Source: Halodurantibacterium daqingensis | GTDB taxonomy: Bacteria; Pseudomonadota; Alphaproteobacteria; Rhodobacterales; Rhodobacteraceae | DNA: 64,000 bases | Direction: 5' to 3' | Assembly (NCBI RefSeq): GCF_042666235.1 | Contig: NZ_JBHTFQ010000002.1 | Coordinates: 248,001-312,000 of the forward strand | Shown here: in pieces, positions 22,035 to 31,606 of the stretch | How positions within the stretch are numbered: position 1 is the stretch's first letter | Layout: every line of letters starts with the position of its first letter | The notes under the pieces: generated by a model | Told to the model about the DNA's origin: nothing | The model's input: the letters and a program-made list of their open reading frames with translations, nothing else | Database searches by the model: none | Position numbers and translations under genes: made by a program

Positions 22035-24008
22035 ATGATTACAGAACTCGGTCACTTCGCCCTCATCCTCGCCTTCATGGTTGCCATCGTGCAGGCCGTG
22101 ATCCCATTGGTTGGCGCCCATAAGGGATGGCGCGGCTGGATGGCCGTAGCCGAGCCTGCCGCGACGACTCAGTTCCTGCTGACCGGGTTTTCCTTTGCGG
22201 CGCTGACCTATGCCTTTGTGGTTTCCGATTTCTCGCTGCGGCTGGTCGTCCTGAACTCTCATACGGCCAAGCCGATGATCTACAAGATCTCGGGTGTCTG
22301 GGGGAATCACGAAGGGTCGATGCTGCTGTGGGTATTGATCCTGACACTGTTCGGTGCCTGTGCGGCCTGGTTTGGCGGCAATCTGCCGCCGGGGCTGCGG
22401 GCACGGGTTCTGTCGGTCCAGTCGGCAATCGCCGTCGCCTTCTTCGCCTTCATCCTGTTCACCTCTAACCCGTTCGAGCGTCTGGCCGCGCCGCCTTTCG
22501 ACGGGCAGGATCTGAACCCGCTTCTGCAGGATCCGGGGCTCGCCTTCCATCCGCCGTTCCTCTACCTTGGCTATGTCGGGCTTTCGATGGCATTCTCCTT
22601 TGCCGTGGCGGCGCTGCTGGAGGGCCGTGTCGATGCCGCCTGGGGCCGCTGGGTCCGCCCCTGGACACTGGCCGCCTGGGTCTTTCTGACCATCGGCATC
22701 GCGCTTGGCTCATGGTGGGCCTATTACGAACTGGGCTGGGGCGGCTTCTGGTTCTGGGATCCGGTGGAAAACGCCTCGTTCATGCCCTGGCTGCTGGCGG
22801 CCGCCCTGCTGCATTCCGCCATCGTGGTGGAGAAGCGTGAGGCGCTGAAAAGCTGGACGATTCTTCTTGCCATCATGGCTTTCGGATTTTCGCTGATCGG
22901 CACGTTCATCGTGCGATCGGGCGTGCTCACCTCGGTACATGCCTTTGCCAACGACCCGGATCGGGGCGTGTTCATCCTGATGATCCTCGGTTTCTTCATG
23001 GGCGGCGCCTTGATGCTCTATGCTGCCCGCGCGAGTGCGATGGAGGCCAAGGGCGTCTTTTCCACCGTCAGCCGGGAATCGGCGCTGGTGATGAACAACG
23101 TCCTTCTGGCCGTTGCCTGCTTCGTGGTCTTCATCGGCACCATCTGGCCGCTGATCGCCGAGATGTTCTTCAATCGCAAGCTGACGGTGGGACCGCCGTT
23201 CTTCAACATGGCCTTTTCGCCCTTCGTCGTCGCCATCGCCATGTTGTTGCCCATCGGATCGATCATTCCCTGGAAGCGGGGCAGCCTTGCGCGGTCGATG
23301 CAGCCGCTCTGGGGGGGGCTTGCCCTGTCGCTGGCGCTTGGGGCGCTGGTCTGGGCGATGCAGACGGGCCGGTCGGCATTGGGGCCTGTCGGTGTGATCC
23401 TTGGCCTGTGGGTGGTTCTGGGCGCGATCACGGATATCTGGCAACGCACGGGTCGCGGCGGCTTGCGAAATCGGCTGGGCCGCCTTGGGCGTTTGCCGCG
23501 GGCCGACTGGGGCAAGGCCGTATCCCATGCCGGGGTGGGAATCACGATCTTTGCCGTGGCAGGCCTGACCGCCTGGGAAAGCGAGGATATCCGCGTTGCC
23601 CAGATCGGCGAAACCTTCAGCCATCGCGGCTATGATATCACCCTGGCCGATGTCCGCCGGGTCGAGGGGCCGAACTTCATCTCGACCATGGGCGAGATGG
23701 TGGTGCAGCGTGACGGCCGCCCTGTGGCCGTTCTTTATCCCGAAAAGCGGGTCTATCCTGTTGCCGGCATGCCCACAACCGAGGCTGCCATCGACTACGG
23801 CTTCCTGCGTGACCTCTATCTGGTGCTGGGAGATCCGCAGGAAAACGGCGGCTGGGCGGTGCGCACCTATGTCAAACCCTTTGCGAACTGGCTGTGGGCA
23901 GGCTGCCTGATCATGGCGCTTGGCGGCATGCTCAGCCTCAGCGACCGGCGCTTCCGGGTTGCAGCGGGGGCGCGCCGGGCGGCACCCGGCGCGGTGCCGG
24001 CCGAATGA
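22035..24008 (+). CDS. ccmF: Heme lyase subunit CcmF
   Basis: This 657-residue polytopic membrane protein is the core of the System I heme lyase that joins heme to CXXCH motifs of apocytochromes c in the periplasm. The tryptophan-rich WWD signature is present (GWGGFWFWDPVENASFMPW), as are many membrane helices and histidines such as in WGNHEGSMLLW. The stop overlaps the ccmH start (ATGA). There is no Shine-Dalgarno sequence, and a promoter lies immediately upstream, which suggests leaderless translation in addition to read-through from ccmE and the holin gene. Confidence 0.95.
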   Translation: MITELGHFALILAFMVAIVQAVIPLVGAHKGWRGWMAVAEPAATTQFLLTGFSFAALTYAFVVSDFSLRLVVLNSHTAKPMIYKISGVWGNHEGSMLLWVLILTLFGACAAWFGGNLPPGLRARVLSVQSAIAVAFFAFILFTSNPFERLAAPPFDGQDLNPLLQDPGLAFHPPFLYLGYVGLSMAFSFAVAALLEGRVDAAWGRWVRPWTLAAWVFLTIGIALGSWWAYYELGWGGFWFWDPVENASFMPWLLAAALLHSAIVVEKREALKSWTILLAIMAFGFSLIGTFIVRSGVLTSVHAFANDPDRGVFILMILGFFMGGALMLYAARASAMEAKGVFSTVSRESALVMNNVLLAVACFVVFIGTIWPLIAEMFFNRKLTVGPPFFNMAFSPFVVAIAMLLPIGSIIPWKRGSLARSMQPLWGGLALSLALGALVWAMQTGRSALGPVGVILGLWVVLGAITDIWQRTGRGGLRNRLGRLGRLPRADWGKAVSHAGVGITIFAVAGLTAWESEDIRVAQIGETFSHRGYDITLADVRRVEGPNFISTMGEMVVQRDGRPVAVLYPEKRVYPVAGMPTTEAAIDYGFLRDLYLVLGDPQENGGWAVRTYVKPFANWLWAGCLIMALGGMLSLSDRRFRVAAGARRAAPGAVPAE

Positions 24009-24463
24009 TCCGCGGGCTGGTCTTCGCGCTTGCGCTGCTTCTTGCGGCCCCCGCGCTTGCCGTGCAACCGGACGAGGTTCTGGCCGATCCGGCGCTTGAG
24101 GCCCGCGCGCGCGACATTTCGCGTGAGCTGCGCTGCCTGGTCTGCCGCAATGAATCGATCGATGAATCCAACGCCGATCTTGCCCGCGACATGCGGCTTC
24201 TGGTGCGTGAACGCCTGCTTGAAGGCGACCGCGACGATGAGGTGCTTGCCTTCATCGTCGAGCGCTATGGCGAATATGTGCTGCTGCGTCCGACAGCCGA
24301 TGGCACCAACATCGTGCTGTGGCTGGCAGGCCCGGCGATGCTGATCGCGGGCCTGGGGATCGCGGTTGTTTATCTGCGCCGGCGCCGTCGGGCGCCCGAA
24401 GCCGATCACAAGGCTCTCTCGGATCAGGAAGCGGCCCGTCTGCGCGAAATTCTCAGGGAGTGA
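24005..24463 (+). CDS. ccmH: Cytochrome c maturation thiol reductase CcmH
   Basis: This 152-residue protein keeps apocytochrome cysteines reduced for heme attachment. A signal peptide ends near residue 19 (LLAAPALA). The periplasmic domain carries the redox motif RCLVCRNE (LRCxxC), and a C-terminal membrane helix is at about residues 103-122 followed by a basic tail. It overlaps ccmF by 4 nt and completes the ccm block here; ccmABCDG are elsewhere. Confidence 0.94.
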   Translation: MIRGLVFALALLLAAPALAVQPDEVLADPALEARARDISRELRCLVCRNESIDESNADLARDMRLLVRERLLEGDRDDEVLAFIVERYGEYVLLRPTADGTNIVLWLAGPAMLIAGLGIAVVYLRRRRRAPEADHKALSDQEAARLREILRE

Positions 24464-24531
24464 CGCGCAGTCGCGCTTTCACCCGCTGCGCGCCGCGTTA
24501 GTCTTGCGCGGACAAGGCGAGGGGGCTGACC

Positions 24532-25308
24532 ATGGACTATCAAACGATCACCTGGGACCTGTCCGAGGACATCGGCATCATCACGCTGAACCGGCCCGAG
24601 GTGATGAACGCGCTGAACAGCCAGATGCGCGCCGAGATTCTGCATGCCCTGCGCGAGGGAGAGCGGCAGGCGCGTGTCATCGTCCTGACCGGTGCGGGCC
24701 GCGCCTTCTGCTCCGGGCAGGATCTGGGCGATGGCGGCAATGCCGCGGCGCTTGATCTGGAGCGTGTGCTGCGCGACGAATACGAGCCGATGTTGCGGGC
24801 GCTTCATGACTGTGCCGTGCCCACGATTGCGGCCGTGAATGGAACGGCCGCGGGGGCAGGGGCCAATCTTGCGCTTGCAGCCGATGTGGTGATCGCGGCC
24901 GAGTCGGCCTTTTTCATTCAGGCCTTCACCCGGATCGGGCTGATCCCCGATGCGGGCGGAACCTGGTTCCTGCCGCGCCAGATCGGCCTTGCCAAGGCCA
25001 TGGGTGCAGCGCTTTTCGCGGACCGCATCCCGGCACGGCAGGCCAGTGAGATGGGCATGATCTGGGAGGCGGTGCCGGATGAGCGCTTTTCCGGCCACTG
25101 GCGCGACAGGGCGGCGGCACTTGCGGCCGGACCCACTGTCGCCTTTCGCGCGATCAAGCAGGCGCTTCACGCAAGTTCGGCCAATGATCTGGAAACGCAG
25201 CTTCGGCTCGAGGCCGAGTTGCAGGGGCGCTGCGGCCAGACGCGCGACTTCCGCGAAGGCGTGATGGCCTTCCTCGAAAAACGCAGCCCGCGGTTCGAGG
25301 GGCGCTGA
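24532..25308 (+). CDS. Enoyl-CoA hydratase/isomerase family protein (PaaG-like)
   Basis: This 258-residue crotonase-fold protein has the oxyanion-hole segments SGQDLGDGG and NGTAAGAGANLALAADVVIA. The second segment and the sequence IGLIPDAGGTWFLPRQIG resemble PaaG-type ring-opening isomerases of phenylacetate breakdown more than classic FadB hydratases. A purine-rich AGGCGAGGGGG lies before the ATG. It follows ccmH by 68 nt with no link to cytochrome biogenesis. The exact acyl-CoA substrate is uncertain. Confidence 0.88.
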   Translation: MDYQTITWDLSEDIGIITLNRPEVMNALNSQMRAEILHALREGERQARVIVLTGAGRAFCSGQDLGDGGNAAALDLERVLRDEYEPMLRALHDCAVPTIAAVNGTAAGAGANLALAADVVIAAESAFFIQAFTRIGLIPDAGGTWFLPRQIGLAKAMGAALFADRIPARQASEMGMIWEAVPDERFSGHWRDRAAALAAGPTVAFRAIKQALHASSANDLETQLRLEAELQGRCGQTRDFREGVMAFLEKRSPRFEGR

Positions 25309-25955
25309 CCTCGGGATGCACGGCACGGTGCGGCGGGGCCGATCCGTCAAAGGCAGGGTTCCGGCCGGGCACAGGCGCTCTCGGACCCGTCGCAGCGCCA
25401 GCCCCGCCGGGCCTCGGTCCTGACGGCGGCACCTCCCACGCGCGCTGATCGATATCATGGGCATCCACCGGGACAGTCAGGACCACATGCTGTCCCTTGC
25501 TGTGGTTTCGGCCGAAGGGCGGGGCGTCGCACAGTTCGGATGAACACATCCCGGGACACCGCCTCACCCGGCCCCCGGATGCCCGGGTCAGATGCCGCCG
25601 GTGGTCGCCATGCGGCACGCCCCGTTGCTGGATCCGGCGCGCCGCCTCGAGCGCAGCACGTGACACGGGCTGTCGCCGGTCAATTCTTCCCGGGGCCCCG
25701 CTTGTCGTGCTGATGACCCGGCGCGGCGATGGAGGATGGGCGGAAGGCCGTTCGAAGGCTGCAACGACCGGCGCCGTCGTTCCCGCTCATTCTCGTGCGA
25801 CCCTGCGGTGAGGCGCCGTGCCCTCGCGCCTGCAACGCTCCGGGCAGTGGCGCGGCGATCCCGGGCGTGCCGCGTTTCGAACGACAAAGGCCACCCGCCT
25901 GGGGTGGCCTGAGGCGCAGGGCGTGTCAGCCGATCCCCCTTGGGGCTGGTCTGGC
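25309..25955. other. Long gene-free spacer downstream of the crotonase gene
   Basis: The stretch lies between two convergent genes. Apart from the gltA terminator at 25886-25909 I see no gene, tRNA or repeat in it. Open frames are short and of chance-like composition. Confidence 0.6.
25886..25909 (-). terminator. Intrinsic terminator of gltA
   Basis: On the minus strand GGCCACCC-CAGGC-GGGTGGCC (25889-25909) is followed by TTTGT, 47 nt after the gltA stop. Confidence 0.8.
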
Positions 25956-27251
25956 TCAGCGGTTCTCGACCTCGATGTATTCGCGGCGGGTTTCGCCGAC
26001 GTAAAGCTGGCGCGGGCGGCCGATCTTCTGGGCCTGATCGCCGATCATCTCCTTCCACTGCGAAATCCAGCCGACGGTGCGCGACAGCGCGAAGATCGGC
26101 GTGAACATCGAGGTCGGGAAACCCATCGCGTCAAGGATGATACCCGAATAGAAATCGACGTTGGGATAGAGCTTCTTCGAGACGAAATAATCGTCCTCAA
26201 GCGCGATCCGCTCCAGTTCCTTGGCGACCTGCAGGGTCGGATTGTTCTCGATGCCCAGGAGGGCCAGAACCTCATCCGCCGACTGCTTCATCACCTTCGC
26301 CCGCGGGTCGAAGTTCTTGTAGACCCGGTGGCCAAAGCCCATCAGGCGGAACGGATCGTCCTTGTCCTTGGCGCGTTTGATGTATTCCGGGATGCGATCG
26401 ACGGTGCCGATTTCGCGCAGCATTTCGAGGCAGGCCTGGTTGGCACCACCATGCGCCGGCCCCCAGAGGCAGGCGATACCCGCGGCGATACAGGCGAACG
26501 GGTTTGCCCCGGATGACCCGGCCAGACGCACCGTCGAGGTCGAGGCGTTCTGTTCATGATCGGCATGCAGCATCATGATCCGGTCCATCGCGCGGCTGAG
26601 GATCGGATCTACCTCATATTCCTCGGCAGGGACGGCGAAGCACATCCGCAGGAAGTTCGACGCATAATCGAGATCGTTGCGCGGGTAGATGAACGGCTGG
26701 CCGATCGAATACTTGTAGGCCATGGCCGCGATCGTGGGCACCTTTGCGATCATGCGGATCGCGGCGACCTCGCGCTGCCAGGGATCATTGATATCGGTGC
26801 TGTCGTGGTAGAAGGCCGACATCGCGCCAACCACACCCACCATGGTGGCCATCGGATGCGCATCGCGGCGGAAACCGCGGAAGAAGTTGTGCATCTGTTC
26901 ATGCACCATCGTGTGACGGGTCACACGGGTCTCGAAATCCTCGATCTGCGCGGCGGTCGGAAGCTCTCCGTACAGCAGCAGATAGCAGACTTCGAGAAAG
27001 TGCGACTTTTCGGCCAGTTGCTCGATCGGGTAGCCGCGGTGCAGAAGTTCCCCCGCGTCGCCGTCGATATAGGTGATGGCCGACTCACAGGCTGCAGTCG
27101 AGGTGAAGCCGGGATCATAGGTGAAAACGTCGCCTTGGGCGTAAAGCTTGCGGATGTCGATGACATCGGGTCCCACCGTGGGCGAATGCACCGGAAGCTC
27201 GATGGTCTTTCCGTTGAAAGTGAGCGTCGCGGTCTTGGTCGTTGCTGCCAT
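25956..27251 (-). CDS. gltA: Citrate synthase
   Basis: This 431-residue type II citrate synthase condenses oxaloacetate and acetyl-CoA at the TCA cycle entry. Conserved active-site parts are MLHADHEQNAS, WGPAHGGAN and GFGHRVYKNFDPRA (His and Asp catalytic residues). The N-terminal beta-rich domain (LTFNGKTIELPV) is typical of Gram-negative hexameric enzymes. AGGAGAGG precedes the ATG. It starts 66 nt after gltX on the same strand and may be cotranscribed with it; a terminator follows. Confidence 0.96.
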   Translation of the reverse strand: MAATTKTATLTFNGKTIELPVHSPTVGPDVIDIRKLYAQGDVFTYDPGFTSTAACESAITYIDGDAGELLHRGYPIEQLAEKSHFLEVCYLLLYGELPTAAQIEDFETRVTRHTMVHEQMHNFFRGFRRDAHPMATMVGVVGAMSAFYHDSTDINDPWQREVAAIRMIAKVPTIAAMAYKYSIGQPFIYPRNDLDYASNFLRMCFAVPAEEYEVDPILSRAMDRIMMLHADHEQNASTSTVRLAGSSGANPFACIAAGIACLWGPAHGGANQACLEMLREIGTVDRIPEYIKRAKDKDDPFRLMGFGHRVYKNFDPRAKVMKQSADEVLALLGIENNPTLQVAKELERIALEDDYFVSKKLYPNVDFYSGIILDAMGFPTSMFTPIFALSRTVGWISQWKEMIGDQAQKIGRPRQLYVGETRREYIEVENR

Positions 27252-27317
27252 CTGGGTTCCTCTCCTGCGAACCGGCCGAGCGGACTGCCCGCGCCGGGTG
27301 AATTGCTTGCCTGACGG

Positions 27318-28721
27318 TCAGGCGGCCACTTCCCCAAGACGCGCGACGGTTTCCTCGCGTCCGAGAACCAGCATCATGTCGAATACGCTGGGCGTCACTG
27401 TGCGCCCTGCCAGCGCGGCGCGCAAGGGGGCGGCCAGCTTGCCCAGCCCAAGCCCGTGAGCCCCGGCAACGCCTGCCACTGTCTCCTCCAGCGCCTCACG
27501 CGTCCAGCTAGCACTTTGCAGCTGCGGCGTCAATTCGCCCAGTATACCACGGGATACCGGATCAAGCGCGGCTTCGGCCCTTGCCTCCCGCTCCAGAGGG
27601 CGTTCTGCCAGGGCAAACCGTGCCTTTTCAAGGAGTTCCGGGAAGGTCTTTGCGCGCTCTTTCAGGCAATACATCCCGCGGGCCAGCCGGTCGCGTTGCC
27701 AGTCCATCAGCGGTGCAGCGCCGGTGGCAGCCAGAAAACCCTCGAGCTCATGCAGCAGCGCGGCATCGTCGGCAGCGGCGATGTGCTGGCCGCAGATATT
27801 CTCCAGCTTCTTGAAGTCGAGCCGTGCGGGCGCGCGCCCGATTCCCGCCAGATCGAACCACTCGCGGGCCTGCGCATCGGTGAAGAACTCGTCGTCGCCA
27901 TGGCTCCAGCCCAACCGTGCCAGGTAGTTGCGTATCCCCGCCGCAGGATAGCCCATGGCCTGGTATTCCTCGACCCCGAGCGCGCCGTGGCGCTTTGACA
28001 GCTTCTTGCCATCGGGGCCGTGGATCAGCGGGATATGCGCGAATACCGGCACCGGCCAGCCCATTGCCTGATAGACCAGCGCCTGCCGCGCGGCGTTGTT
28101 CAGATGGTCGTCGCCGCGGATCACATGCGTCACCTCCATGTCGTGGTCATCCACGACCACGGCAAGCATGTAGGTGGGCGTACCATCCGAGCGTAAACAA
28201 ACCATATCATCAAGCTGGTCGTTGCGGAACCGCACCGTGCCCTGAACCGCGTCCTCGATCACCGTCTCGCCGCTGCGGGGCGCCCGAAGCCGGATGACAA
28301 AGGGCGCATCCGGATGGCTTGCGGGATCGGCATCGCGCCAGGGGCTTTGATAGAGGGTCGAGCGGCCCTCGGCACGGGCGGCGTCGCGGAACGCCTCGAT
28401 CTCTTCCTGCGTCGCAAAGCACTTGTAGGCATGGCCGCGCGCCAACATCTCCTGCGCGACTTCGGCATGACGGTCGCGCCGCTCGAACTGGCTTATGGCC
28501 TCGCCGTCCCAGTCAAGGCCCAGCCATTCCAGCCCGCGCAGGATTGCGGCCGTCGCCTCGGGGGTCGAGCGTTCGCGGTCGGTATCCTCGATCCGCAGCA
28601 GGAACCTGCCGCCACGCCCGCGCGCGTAAAGCCAGTTGAACAACGCCGTCCGCGCCCCGCCGATATGCAGATAGCCCGTGGGCGAGGGTGCGAAACGGGT
28701 AACGACGGGGGCGGATGTCAT
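27318..28721 (-). CDS. gltX: Glutamyl-tRNA synthetase
   Basis: This 467-residue class I synthetase charges tRNA-Glu, and possibly tRNA-Gln if the genome uses GatCAB. The HIGH signature appears as YLHIGG (residues 17-22) and the KMSKS loop as KLSKR (240-244). The length fits a discriminating or non-discriminating bacterial GluRS; sequence inspection cannot separate these. It is divergent from comEC across 79 nt and leads toward gltA. Confidence 0.95.
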   Translation of the reverse strand: MTSAPVVTRFAPSPTGYLHIGGARTALFNWLYARGRGGRFLLRIEDTDRERSTPEATAAILRGLEWLGLDWDGEAISQFERRDRHAEVAQEMLARGHAYKCFATQEEIEAFRDAARAEGRSTLYQSPWRDADPASHPDAPFVIRLRAPRSGETVIEDAVQGTVRFRNDQLDDMVCLRSDGTPTYMLAVVVDDHDMEVTHVIRGDDHLNNAARQALVYQAMGWPVPVFAHIPLIHGPDGKKLSKRHGALGVEEYQAMGYPAAGIRNYLARLGWSHGDDEFFTDAQAREWFDLAGIGRAPARLDFKKLENICGQHIAAADDAALLHELEGFLAATGAAPLMDWQRDRLARGMYCLKERAKTFPELLEKARFALAERPLEREARAEAALDPVSRGILGELTPQLQSASWTREALEETVAGVAGAHGLGLGKLAAPLRAALAGRTVTPSVFDMMLVLGREETVARLGEVAA

Positions 28722-28800
28722 CTTGACGTTAACCTTTCGGAAACCATGGTGGCGATAAGCTTGTGGCCACGTGTCTAGGGAATGGTGAAAGGGGACACAA

Positions 28801-30891
28801 GTGTGGCCATGCCATCCGCTTCAGGCCCTGGCAGAGGCGCGCGGCAACCTGTTTCCCTGGGTGCCGGTCGCCTTTGCCGCGGGAATAGGCGGTTACTTCG
28901 CGCTTCCGGCGGAACCAGGCCTTGCGGCGCTGGCCGGCCTCGGCACGCTGGCGCTTGTGGCGCTGGCGCATTGGTTGCGCGGCCCCGAGGCCTGGCAGCC
29001 GCTTGCGGTTGTCGTCCTGCTGGCCTGCTGTGGCGCGCTCTGGGCGGCGGCGCGGGCGCATCACGTGGCAGCGCCGGTGCTGGCCTGGCGCTATTACGGC
29101 GCGATCGAGGGGCGGATCGTCGGCATCGACCGCTCGCTTTCCGACCAGCCGCGCCTGACGCTGGATCGGGTGGTGCTTGAAAACCTGCCGCCGGATCGGA
29201 CTCCGGCGCGCGTGCGCGTGGCCCTGCATGGCGATCAGCAGCATCTCGATCCTCTGCCGGGCATGACGATCATGCTGACCGGCCACCTTTCGCCACCCGA
29301 ACCGCCTGCCGAGCCGGGAGGCTTCGATTTCCAGCGTCTCGCCTGGTTCGACCGGCTTGGCGGAGTGGGCTATACGCGCAGCCCGGCTCTGGTGCTTGCG
29401 CCGGCGGAACCGGGGGGGCTGAGGGTCTTTGCGCTGCGGATGCGGATCAGCGCGGCGGTGCAGGCGCTGGTTCCCGGTGATGCTGGCGCATTCGCCGCCG
29501 CGATCCTGACCGGAGACCGATCGGGCGTCTCGCGCAAGGTTCTGGACGATCTGCGCGGATCGAACCTCGCGCATCTCCTCGCAATATCGGGGCTGCACAT
29601 GGGGCTGCTCACCGGTTTCGTCTTCGCCATGCTGCGCTATGGCTTCGCGCTGATCCCGCCGCTGGCGCTGCGCCTGAACGCCAAGAAGCTGGCCGCGGCC
29701 TGTGCGCTGGCTGCGGGCGGCTTCTACCTGGCTCTGTCGGGCGGCAATGTCGCCACCGAACGCGCCTTTGTCATGGTGGCGGTGATGCTGCTTGCCGTGC
29801 TCTGCGACCGGCGGGCGATCTCGCTGCGCTCGGTCGCATTGGCGGCGATGATCATCCTTGTCCTGCGTCCCGAAGCGCTGCTGGGGGCAGGGTTCCAGAT
29901 GTCCTTTGCGGCCACGGTGGCGCTGGTTGCGGTGTTTTCGCGGCTGGCGGGGCCGATGCGCCGCCTGCCGCGGGGCCTGGCTCCGGTCGCCTCGTTGCTT
30001 CTGGCGTCGGCGGTGGCGGGGGCGGCGACAGCGCCGGTTTCGGCGGTTCACTTCGGGCGGATGGCGGATTACGGGCTGCTTGCCAATCTGCTGAGCGTGC
30101 CCCTGATGGGGACGCTCATCATCCCGGCCGCAGTGCTTGCGGCACTTCTTGCCCCCTTTGGTCTTGCGGCGGTGCCGCTTTCGGCAATGGAGCTGGGGAC
30201 GGGCTGGATCCTTGGCGTCGCTGCCTGGGTGGCAGGGCTAGACGGTGCGGTGCGGGCCGTGCCGGCGCCCCCGGATGTGGTTCTGCCACTGCTGGCGCTC
30301 GGGGCGCTCTGGCTTGCCCTCTGGCCCGGACGGGCGCGCTGGGGGGGTGTCGGCGTCATGGGCGCGGCGCTTCTGCTTTGGCCGATGGCCGAGCGTCCGG
30401 CCCTGCTGATCGCCCCCGGCGGCGGGCTCGTCGGCGTGATGACGCCGGAGGGGCGCGCCCTGTCAAAGCCGCGCGGGGATGGCTTCGTCGCCCGAAGCTG
30501 GCTGGAGCGGGACGGCGACCTTGCCACGCCAGAAGCTGCCCATGCCCGCTGGCCCGGCCAGATCACCCTGGCAGGATGGGAGGTTTACCACCTGACGGGC
30601 CGGGGCGCGGCAGACCGGGCCGCCGAGGCATGCCGGCCAGGGCGTCTGGTGATCCTGTCGGCGGCCTGGCCGCATGGAGACGGGAACTGCTGGATGGTCG
30701 ACGCGCGGGTTCTTGAACGGACGGGCACGCTTGCCCTTTCTCAGGGCCCCGAGGGGCTGCGGATGCGCAGCGCACGCGCGGCGGCAGGGCAGCGGCTCTG
30801 GTCGGACGGCCGCTACCGCCCTCCCGCGCCCCCGCCTGACGCAGCGGGTCCGGACGTGCTGCATCTGGCCGCGTCCTCCGGGTCCGGGTGA
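28801..30891 (+). CDS. comEC: ComEC/Rec2 family DNA uptake channel protein
   Basis: This 696-residue polytopic membrane protein is expected to carry single-stranded DNA across the inner membrane. After an N-terminal helix bundle and a DUF4131-like soluble region (about 85-220), the competence domain begins near 230 with ILTGDRSG and SNLAHLLAISGLHMGLLTG. The C-terminal region (about 540-696) lacks the HxHxDH motif of the metallo-beta-lactamase-like domain of full ComEC, so it is degenerate. The GTG start has AAAGGGG 6 nt upstream. In R. capsulatus ComEC is needed for recipients of gene transfer agent DNA; that role is only an analogy here. Confidence 0.9.
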   Translation: MWPCHPLQALAEARGNLFPWVPVAFAAGIGGYFALPAEPGLAALAGLGTLALVALAHWLRGPEAWQPLAVVVLLACCGALWAAARAHHVAAPVLAWRYYGAIEGRIVGIDRSLSDQPRLTLDRVVLENLPPDRTPARVRVALHGDQQHLDPLPGMTIMLTGHLSPPEPPAEPGGFDFQRLAWFDRLGGVGYTRSPALVLAPAEPGGLRVFALRMRISAAVQALVPGDAGAFAAAILTGDRSGVSRKVLDDLRGSNLAHLLAISGLHMGLLTGFVFAMLRYGFALIPPLALRLNAKKLAAACALAAGGFYLALSGGNVATERAFVMVAVMLLAVLCDRRAISLRSVALAAMIILVLRPEALLGAGFQMSFAATVALVAVFSRLAGPMRRLPRGLAPVASLLLASAVAGAATAPVSAVHFGRMADYGLLANLLSVPLMGTLIIPAAVLAALLAPFGLAAVPLSAMELGTGWILGVAAWVAGLDGAVRAVPAPPDVVLPLLALGALWLALWPGRARWGGVGVMGAALLLWPMAERPALLIAPGGGLVGVMTPEGRALSKPRGDGFVARSWLERDGDLATPEAAHARWPGQITLAGWEVYHLTGRGAADRAAEACRPGRLVILSAAWPHGDGNCWMVDARVLERTGTLALSQGPEGLRMRSARAAAGQRLWSDGRYRPPAPPPDAAGPDVLHLAASSGSG

Positions 30892-31606
30892 TGCGGCGAC
30901 CGGGCGCGGGGCGACCGGGTGGAACAGCGCCCGGCTGCTGCCCGGGCAGCTGCGCCATGCTGCAGACCGCTGGCAGATGAACGGCAGCTGGAACAGCAGA
31001 TGGCACCTGCGCTGCACAAGCGCTGCTGGCTTGCGCCGGGGCCGAAGGCTCAGGGCCGATGCGCCAGTCGCCGCCGAGGTCTTGCGTTACCTGGGGAAGC
31101 AGCCTCCGACGCCCTGGCCGAGTGTCACCGACCGGCTTTGCGGCATTTCGGTCGCGGCCCTGCGCCTCGCGCCAAAGGGAATGCGCCTGTGCCGCCGCGG
31201 CTGAATACCCCAGTCGCCGCGGTTCGTTGCGGGATCTTGCGCGGCGGCTCCGACGTTGCCCTGATCGCTCCTGCGGCGAGCGCTGCGCCCTGGCGCGCGC
31301 GGCTGGCAGATCTGCCTGTTTCCCGGCCATGAGCGGACAGGACCGCGCGGGGATCCTGCTGACAGGCGCGGATCCCGGACCCACGGACTGGCCCCGCAAG
31401 ACCGACTTTCGTCCTCGGCCGCGATCGCGGGGTTCTCGGTTGGACGCGCAAGGGCAACGGTTCCGTATTCCGGCAGCGGACCGGCTCCACGGACCGAGAG
31501 GCGCACCATTCGCCCGTCCAGCAGATATGCGTGATCGCGAGCCCTGCCCACGCCGCGGGGCTGAAGCCCTGCGGACATACACGTCCCTGCCAACCCTGCG
31601 GCGCGG
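30892..31606. other. 715-nt gene-free spacer between comEC and lexA
   Basis: The comEC and lexA genes converge on this stretch. I find no credible gene, tRNA, T-run terminator or copy of the structured repeat. Many short GC-rich inverted repeats are present but none stands out. Confidence 0.6.
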
